DNA of 64,000 nucleotides from Dugong dugon (taxonomy: Eukaryota > Chordata > Mammalia > Sirenia > Dugongidae). The DNA lies in assembly GCA_030035585.1 (NCBI GenBank), contig CM057480.1:2091001-2155000 (forward strand), in the 5' to 3' direction. Numbering within the stretch: position 1 is the stretch's first letter; each line of letters begins with the position of its first letter. The position numbers and the translations under genes were made by a program. The notes beneath the pieces were generated by a model, which was given only the letters and a program-made list of their open reading frames with translations, did not search any database and was not told the origin of the DNA. Below, piece after piece: positions 22,301 through 31,300 of the stretch.

Positions 22301-25300
22301 TGTTTCCACCCCCAACCCGGGTCTGCTGCAGCTGGCTGGCGCGAGGCACAGTGCAGCCCAGGAGGCTGCAGGCAGGGGGATTAAGCGAGATATCCCTGCA
22401 CAGCCCAGGGCTCACGTGTCCCGCTCCTTAGTGCCTGCTGTCCAGGCTGGGCAAGCGCCACACGCGTGGGGCCTGCAGGTGGCCAGGAGGCCCCTGGGCA
22501 CTCAGGGTAGGGGTGGGCAGAGGGAGGGACAGGCTGGCTTCCAGCCAGAGCTGGCCGAGGACCCAGGACAGATGAAGAGAGTGGCTCAGGATGGAGGTGG
22601 GGCAGAGCCTGGGTCCTGCTGCTGGACCTGGAGGCGGGACTGGCTTGTGCAAGGGAGGGCACACCGGGGCTACGGGTATGGGTGCAGGCAGGCCCTCGCC
22701 TCTCACTGAAGCTTCGAAGGCTGGGCTGTGACAGGAGGGCCCTCCCCCAGGTTCCCAAGGGCAGAATGATGTAATCTCTCAGACCTCCAAGGGGCACCTG
22801 CAGTTGGGACCCTGAAGGGCAGAGCCTTCCTCCACCCTCCCTGCCAAGGGGCTCCGGACACACCAGCACTTTTCCCTCTGATTTTGACCCTCAGCCCCAG
22901 ATTCCAGGACCAGGGCTGACCAAGGGTGGCCCCAGTCTCCTGAACGGGGAGGACGGGGGCCTGGAGGCTCTTCTGGCTAGCTGTGTGCAGGCAGGTGGGC
23001 TGCCCAAAGTCAAGGATGATCAGGAAGGCTGGTGGCGCCCTCTCAGGCACAGCCCCCAAGCTCCAGAACGGCCTCTCTCTATCCCCAAGACCTCTACCCT
23101 ACCTCAGTCCTCTCCCGGGACCTCTGGCTCCCCACGTCACCAGGACAGCAGGGTCGCAGCCGCCAGTCTCTGTCTTTCCCTGGGGTTTCCACTCTGCCCA
23201 CTCCAGCTGTCTTGCTGTCTTCCTCCTTTATGTCCCACCTCGTCTGTCCTGTCCTTTCTGTCTGTCAGGACCCCGGGATTCCAGGCCTGAGCTCGGCCCT
23301 GGCTCTGTGTCTCTAAGCTGTGCCCTCCCTCCAGTGTGGTGATGGTCATGTCAGAGGCAGGGGTTGGCCTCACAGCTCTCTCTGCCCCCTCATTCCCCGC
23401 TCACAGTCTCCGTGGAGGACATTCAGGAGGTACGGCAGGGGCACCGCACTGAGGGCCTGGAGAAGTATGCCCGTGATGTGCCCGCAGACCGCTGCTTCTC
23501 CATCATCTTCAAGGACCAGCGCAACCCACTGGACCTCATCGCCCCGTCGCCAGCTGACGCCCAGCACTGGGTGCGGGGTCTGTGTAAGATCATCCACCAC
23601 TCGGGGTCCATGGACCAGAGGCAGAAGCTGCAGCAGTATCCTTGTGGTGGTGGCCGTGGGCCAGGTCCAGCCTGCAGATGCTGCTGTGGTTTGTCCCCAG
23701 GGCAGCTTGGGTACGGAAGGGAGGCCCTTGGGTCTGCTCGACCAAGGACCCAAGGGTCAGAGAGCTACGCAGCCCGATGCTCTCTCCTCCCCCCTCTGCA
23801 GCCAGCAGGGAGCTGGGACACTGGGGACCTAGTCGTGGCCATTTTAATCACATTTCCTAGAGTTACTACACTTTCCCTGTGGGAATTTTGGGGGGTTCGA
23901 AGGCCATTCAAAGCCATTCTTATGGGAGTGATCAAGTTCCCTCTGGGCTGGTATGCAGGCCAGCCTGTGGGCATAAAACAAACTTGGCACAATCCAGGTG
24001 CCCGGTAACACACTAGTCTATGGGTCAAAGTGATCGGGCTTCTGGTACACACAGAATAGGGCAGAACCTGCTTCAGCTCCTTTCTTACCACAGCTTTATC
24101 GAGATACGATTCACACACAGCACAAGTCACCCATTTGAAGTATACACCCCAGTGGTTTTTAGTATATTCACAGAGTTGTGCAACCATCACCAAAATTAGC
24201 TTTAGAACATTTTCACCACCCCAAAAAGCAATGCTGTACCCTTTAGCAGTCACTCCCCACTTTCCCCCAACTTCCCCAGCCCTAACTAACTAACCAGTTG
24301 CTGTGGAGTTAATTCTGACTCATGGCAACCCCATGTGTGTCAGAGTAGAGCTGTGCTCCATAATGGCTGATTTTTTCAGAAGTAGATTGCCAGGCATTTC
24401 TTCCAAGGCACCTCTGGGTGGACTCAAACATCCAGCCTTTGGGTTAACCATTTGTACTGCCCAGGAACTTCTCCCCGGCCTTCAAAAAACCAAACCAAAC
24501 CTGTTGCCGTGGAGTGGATTCTGACTCCCCAGCCCTTAGGTAACCACCCATCTGCTTTCTGTCTTTTACACAGTTGCCTCTTCTGGGCAAATTCATATAA
24601 ATGGAATCGACAATCACAGTCTTCTGTGACTTAGCAGTTTTCAAGCTTCAGCCAAGCTGCAGCATTGGCAATTCTTTCCTTTCCGTTGATGAATAATATT
24701 CCACTGCATGCATAGGCCACGCTTGGTCATTCATTCATTGAGGGCATCTGGGTTGTTTCCACTTTGGCTTTGTGTGGACGTATGTTTTTATTCACGTAGG
24801 CATATACCTAGGAGTGGAATTGCTGGGTCATATGATAACCCTATGTTTAACCTTTTGAGGAACGGCCAGACTATTCTCCAAAGTGGCTGTATCATTTTAC
24901 ATTTTCACCAGCAGTTCCAATTTTTCACATCCTTGCTGATACTTGTTATTTTCTTTTGTTTTGATTATAGCCATCCTAGTGGGTGTGAAGTGGTATCTCA
25001 CTGTGGCTTTGATTTGTATCTCCCTGATGGCTAATGATGTTGACCATCTTTTCATGTGTTTGTTGGCCATTTGTGTGTTTTCTTTGGAGAAATATCTATT
25101 CAGATTCTTTGCCCATTTTTTAATTGAGTTGTTTGTCTTTTTATTATTGAGTTGTAAGAGTTTTTTATATATTCTAGATACAAGTCCCTTATCAGAGATA
25201 TGATTTGCAAATATTTTCTCCCAGTCTGTGGGTTGTCTCTTCACTTTCTTTCTTTGAAGACAAGAGTTTTTAGTTTTGATGAAGTCCAATTATCTACATT

Positions 25301-28300
25301 TTCTTTGGTTACTTGTGCTGTTGGTGTCATAGCTAAGAAACTGTGCCTAACCCAAGGTCATGAAAACCTACTCTTATATCTTCTTCTAAGAGGTTATAGT
25401 TTTAGCTCTTACATTTAAGACTCGGATCCATTTTGAGCTAATTTTGTGTATGGTGTGAGGTAGGGATCCAGCTTAACTCTTTTGCGTGTAGATACCCAGT
25501 TGTCCCAGCACCATTTCTTTAGACTATTCAGTGGGTAACACTGAATGGTCTTGGTACCCTTGTCAAAAATCAATTCATCATAAATGTGAGGGTTTATTCT
25601 ATTCCATTTATCTGCATGCCTGTCCTTATGCCACTACCACACTGTTTTGATTAATGCAGCTTCACAGTATGTTTTGATATCGGGAAGGGTGAGCCCTCCA
25701 AATTTGCTCTTCTTTTTCAAGATTGTTTTGGCTATTCTGGGTCCCCTGAATTTCAACATAAATTTTAGGATCAGCTTGTCAATTTCTACAAATGGCCAGC
25801 TGAGATTTTGATAGAGATTGTGTTGAATCTGTAGGTCAATTTGGAGCATTACCATTTTAATACACTGAATGGAAGAACCATAAATTAGTGATTTAATCCT
25901 TTAGTGTTGAGCATTTAAGTTGTTTTTCATCTGTCAATAGTGAAATAACAAATAACATTGCAAAGAACATCTCTGTGCATAACACCTACACCTTTTTGGT
26001 CTTTAGGAGTATATCCTTATCAATAGACTCCTAGAAGTGGAATTCCTGAGTCCATTGATATAAACAGTTAAGCTTTAGCTACCCCTAGATCACTTTCCTA
26101 AAGGTTGTACTAATTTACCACCCCTAAGTGTCTTGGTTATCTAGTGCTACTATAACAGAAATACCTCAAGTGGATGGCTTCACCAAACAAATTTATTCTC
26201 TCACAGTTTTGGAGGCTAGAAGTCCAAATTCAGGGTGTCAGTTCCAGGGCAAGGCTTTCTCTCTCTGTTGGCTCTAGGGGGAGGTCCTTGTCATCAATCT
26301 TCCCCTGGTCTAGGAGCTTCTCAGCACAGGGACCCCAGGTCTAAATGACATGCTCCACTCCTGACACTTCTTCTTGGTGGTATGAGGTTCCCTCCTCTCT
26401 GCTTGCTGCTCTTTTATTTCTCAAAGGAGACTGACTCAAGATACAACCTAATCCTGTAGATTGTGTCCTGCCTTATTAACATAACTGTCTTTAATCATGC
26501 CTCTTTAACATCACAGAGTTTAGGATTTACAGCACGTTGGATAATTATATCAGATCACAAAATGGTGGACAGCCACACAGTCCTGGAAATCATGGGCCTA
26601 GCCAAGTAGACACACATTTTAGGGGGACACAATTCACTCCATAATACCAAGTAATGGACGAGAGTGTCCATTTCACCTCACCATCACTTGCACTGGGTAT
26701 TATACTTTTAAACTGCTAACTTTCTAGTTTAAGAAGTTGCATCTCATTTTCAAGTTTTTAACATATTTGATTACGAGCAATGTTTGCAAAGGGCAAGTTT
26801 ATATCCTTTGCTCATTTAATTATTAGAGCTGTCATACTGTTTTATTTTTAATTAATTAAATCTTCTAAGCCTTTGCTGCAAATGTTTCCCCCAGTCCATC
26901 AAATGAATGACTTTCTTTATTCGATCCTCAGGATTAAAAAAAAAAAAGTTTTTATAGCATTGATTACGTTGATTCCTTGTAGAAGCTTACCGTCATTTTT
27001 GCTTGCTCCTGTCTTTGTTCTGTAGTTAGTTCTCTAATGTCTGCGGAGGCCTGCACCCTCCAGAGACCTCCTCTGGCTCCTCAAGGTCAAGCCTGAGAGA
27101 AAGAAGCTGGAGGTGACGGAGAAATGGAGGCTGCAATGTCCCAATCACGAGAGCTTGATCCAGGCTTTGCTTTTTTATGCGATGTCCTCAGTGGCTTGGC
27201 ATTTGCTGTTCTCCGTAAAATAAGCCTAGGTAGTTCAACTGTTAACTGCTGGGCTGCTAACCAAAACGTCAGCGATTTGATCCCACCCAGCAATTCAATC
27301 CCACCCAGCAGCTCTGCAGGAGAAAGACCTGGTGATCCCGTAAAGATTACAGCCTAGGAAACCCATGGGGCAGCTCTCCTCTGTCACATGGTTGCTATGA
27401 GTTGAAATCGACGTGAGGGCACCTAACAACAGCAAAGTACTTTAGTCAAGTTGGCTAAAAATTATATATTGCAAACCAGAAGACCAGCAAATACAAAACG
27501 ACCCCTTCATAGGGTGTAACATGTTCCCCCAAGGAGGCCACCAGCTCTCATTGCTGAAACGTATGTGTGCAATAAGCTAGGCCTGCAGGGAGCTGTGTCT
27601 ACAGGTGGCCTTAGCCCAGGCAGGGCTGGGCCCGGGCGTTGAGGGGGCTTGAACTATGGCTCAGTCTGGGACATCAGGAGGGTACCAGGGCTCCTGGGTT
27701 CTTTCCTTACCTTGCCCAGCTGGATTCATTCTTGCCTGCGAAAAGCTGACAAAAACAAGGACAACAAGATGAGCTTCAAGGAGCTGCAGAACTTCCTGAA
27801 GGAGCTCAACATCCAGGTGGATGACAGCTATGCCCGGAAGATCTTCAGGGTGAGGCAGGGAGTGAGGGCCGGGGTCAGGTGGCAATGAGGTCCTTGGCCA
27901 CAGCCTGCTCTGAGCCCTGCCTGCTTGGCTGCCCTGGCTTTGCAGGAATGTGATCGCTCTCAGACAGACTCCCTGGAGGACGAGGAGATTGAGGTCTTCT
28001 ACAAGATGCTGACCCAGCGGGGAGAGATCGACCACATCTTTGCTGAGGCCGCGGGCTCCGGGGAGACCCTGTCGGTGGATCAGCTGGTGAAGTTCCTGCA
28101 GCACCAGCAGCGGGAGGCGGCTGCAGAGCCCGCAATGGCCGTCTCCCTCATTGAGCGCTATGAGCCCAGCGAAACCGGTGAGAGCCTGGCCAGGGCCTCA
28201 GGTCTGCACTCTAGCGGGCCCTGAGGGGCCCTGGGAAAGCAGTGAGAGCCTGGCCAGGGCCTCGGGTCTGCACTCTAGGGGGCCCTGGGGGACCCTGGGA

Positions 28301-31300
28301 AGACTGCTGCCGGAGAGAAGGTGGTGGAGGGAAGGGGGTGCCTCACCCAGCCCCAGGGGTCCTTATCTGCCTGGGCAGTATTTGCCTGCCCCCTTAAAGC
28401 AGACAGACAGGGGACAGGGCTCCAGCATCACTACCCCTCAGTGGGCCTCAGTTTCCCTCTTGGTTCCTCCTCCACGGATTTCAGGCCTGCCTCTCCCCCC
28501 CCCCCCCCCCCCCACGGAAATATATATGGAGAGGTGGCTGGAAAAGCAGACATTTTTCTGCTTCCTTCTTTGTGCCCAGTCTGGGCCCATCTTTGGGAGG
28601 TGACAGTGCAGGGGACATGGGGCCTTGCCCTGCGGGAGAGAAGTTTCCACTCTGGGGGCGCAGAGACAGAGGAGGTGAGGGTCTGCCCCCAAAGACCTCA
28701 CAGTGTGGGGACAGAGGAGGAGGAGGCAGGACCCCACCCTGGGGTAATCACAGTCTGATTGGACACTCATATTCACCCCACTTCCATGGATGTCGCCGAC
28801 CAGCTCAGGGCAGGGAGCCAGCGGGAGGCAAGGGACAGGGCAGCTCTTCCTAGAGGCGGGCCAAGCTCAGACGCCCGGCGGCCTCCCTCCCAGCCAAGGC
28901 GCAGCGGCAGATGACCAAGGACGGCTTCCTCCTGTACCTGCTGTCCGCGGACGGCAGCGCCTTCAGCCTGGCGCACCGACGGGTCTACCAGGACATGAGC
29001 CAGCCGCTCAGCCACTACCTGGTGTCCTCCTCGCACAACACCTACCTGCTGGAGGACCAGCTAACCGGGCCCAGCAGCACGGAAGCCTACATCCGGTGGG
29101 GGCCGAGCCGGGGCGGGGCGGGACCTGGGGCGGGGCGAGGGTGCTGCCTGGGGGCGGGGCCTGGGAGCTGGGGCGGGGCCTGGGAGCTGGGGTGGGGCCG
29201 GGACCGGACCAGGTAGGACCTCCGGCGGGCCGAGGGGTCCTAGCCGCCTTCCCTGCCCGCAGGGCGCTGTGCAAAGGCTGCCGCTGCCTGGAGCTCGACT
29301 GCTGGGACGGGCCCAACCAGGAGCCGATCATCTACCACGGCTACACCTTCACTTCCAAGATCCTCTTCTGCGACGCGCTCAGGGCCATCCGGGACTATGC
29401 CTTCAAGGTGGGTGCACCCCTGGGGGGGAGGAAGAGAATCCTGGGGGTGTCCACCCTCTCCTAACGTGCCCTCGGGCCTCCAGGTGTCCCCTTACCCCGT
29501 CATTCTGTCTCTGGAGAACCACTGCAACCTGGAGCAGCAGCGGGTGATGGCACGGCACCTGCGGAGCATCCTGGGCTCCATGCTGTTGGACCAGCAGCTG
29601 GACGGGGTCACCACCAGCCTGCCCTCCCCCGAGGTACGCGGTGGGGATATTGGTGCCCAGAGGAGAGGGCACGGGACTGGCTGGGAGACCAGGTGGGTCT
29701 TGATTAGCTGCCCCTTCATCCTTAGCAACTGAAGGGGAAGATCCTGCTGAAAGGGAAGAAGCTTGGGGGGCTCCTGCCCCGCGAAGGGGAAGGCGGCCCT
29801 GAGGCCAGTGTGGTGTCAGATGAGGACGAGGCTGCCGAGATGGAGGACGAGGCAGTGAGGAGCCGCGTGCAGCACAAACCCAAGGTCCCAGGGGGAGCTT
29901 TTGGGGCGGGCAGCCCTGGGTCCCTTCCCACCATCATCCCACTGTCACCCTTGGGATGTCTGCCTCGTTTCAGTTCTCTGTACTGCCACTCAGACCCTCT
30001 GCCCCCTCTCCGCCTCTGGGTTTCTGGCACTCTCAGAACCCGCCCTGTTCCAACCTCCGAATCTAACCTGGGCCTCCCCACGGCCCCCAGGAGGACAAGC
30101 TCAGGCTAGCGAGGGAACTCTCTGACATGGTCATTTACTGCAAGAGCGTCCACTTTGAGGGCTTCCCCAGGCCTGGCACCCCCGGGCAGGCCTTCTACGA
30201 GATGGCGTCCTTCTCCGAGAACCGTGCCCTCCGACTGCTCCAGGAAGCGGGTGAGCCCCTGCTCTGCGACCCGAGGTTGCCAGCCATCTGTCTGGCCATC
30301 TGGGATGGCCAGGGCCAAGCTGGCTCCCCACCCCACAGGACGTCGCCCAGAGTTGGCACTCCCTGCTCTGTTATCAGAAAGAACTGGTGAGGAGGGGCTC
30401 AGCCCTCACCAGGAGGCCTGGGCTTCTGACAAGCCCCACCCCCCTCAGGAAACAGCTTTGTCCTCCACAATGTGGGGCACCTGAGCAGGATCTACCCCGC
30501 TGGCCGGAGAACAGACTCCTCCAACTACAGCCCCGTGGAGATGTGGAATGCAGGCTGCCAGATCGGTAGGGGCTGGCTGGGGCTGTGGGGCAGACTACCA
30601 GGGGCCTGCAGCCTTAGAGGCCATGCAGTGGGAGGTCCCAAGCAAGGCCGGATGCGGGGGCTTGTGGGCTCAGGAGCTGATAATCTGGGCACCTCAGTTT
30701 GGAAGTGTCTCCCCACCAGCAAGTCACAGTGTCCGAATCCCACCATCAGCACAGCGGTCCTTTGGATTCTGATGTCAAAGATTGAACGTGTGATCCGTGC
30801 AGTGGCTCAGTTAGGGTGGCAGGTGGGCGGTGAGATTGGAGAGGACCCTGCTTCTGACTCCCATGTGACCCTAGACCTCAGGGTACCCTGGGTGAGCTGG
30901 GCTCAAGGGCCCCCCCGGCCCTGCTACAGCATGTGGCTGTCCTTCCTGCTTGTAGTGGCCCTGAACTTCCAGACACCTGGCCTGGAGATGGATTTGTACC
31001 AGGGCTGCTTCCAGGACAACGGGGCCTGTGGGTATGTGCTGAAGCCTGCCTTCCTGCGAGACCCCAACTCCACCTTCAACCCACGTGTGCTGACTCAGGG
31101 GCCCTGGTGGACTCAGAAGCAGCTCAATGTCAGAGTATGAAGGGACACAGGAGGGGCAGGTGCCCGTGGGCTTCTCTTCCTGCTCACCTCGCTACCATTC
31201 CTGAGCACTTAACCATCCCCTGCCTTTCCTCAGGTCATCTCAGGCCAACAGCTTCCGAAAGTCAACAAGAACAAGAATTCCATCGTGGACCCCAGGGTGA

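Noticed and set aside
24897-25855. Reverse-transcriptase-like frames as a host gene
   Set aside because: They are fragments of L1 ORF2 with stops and frameshifts.
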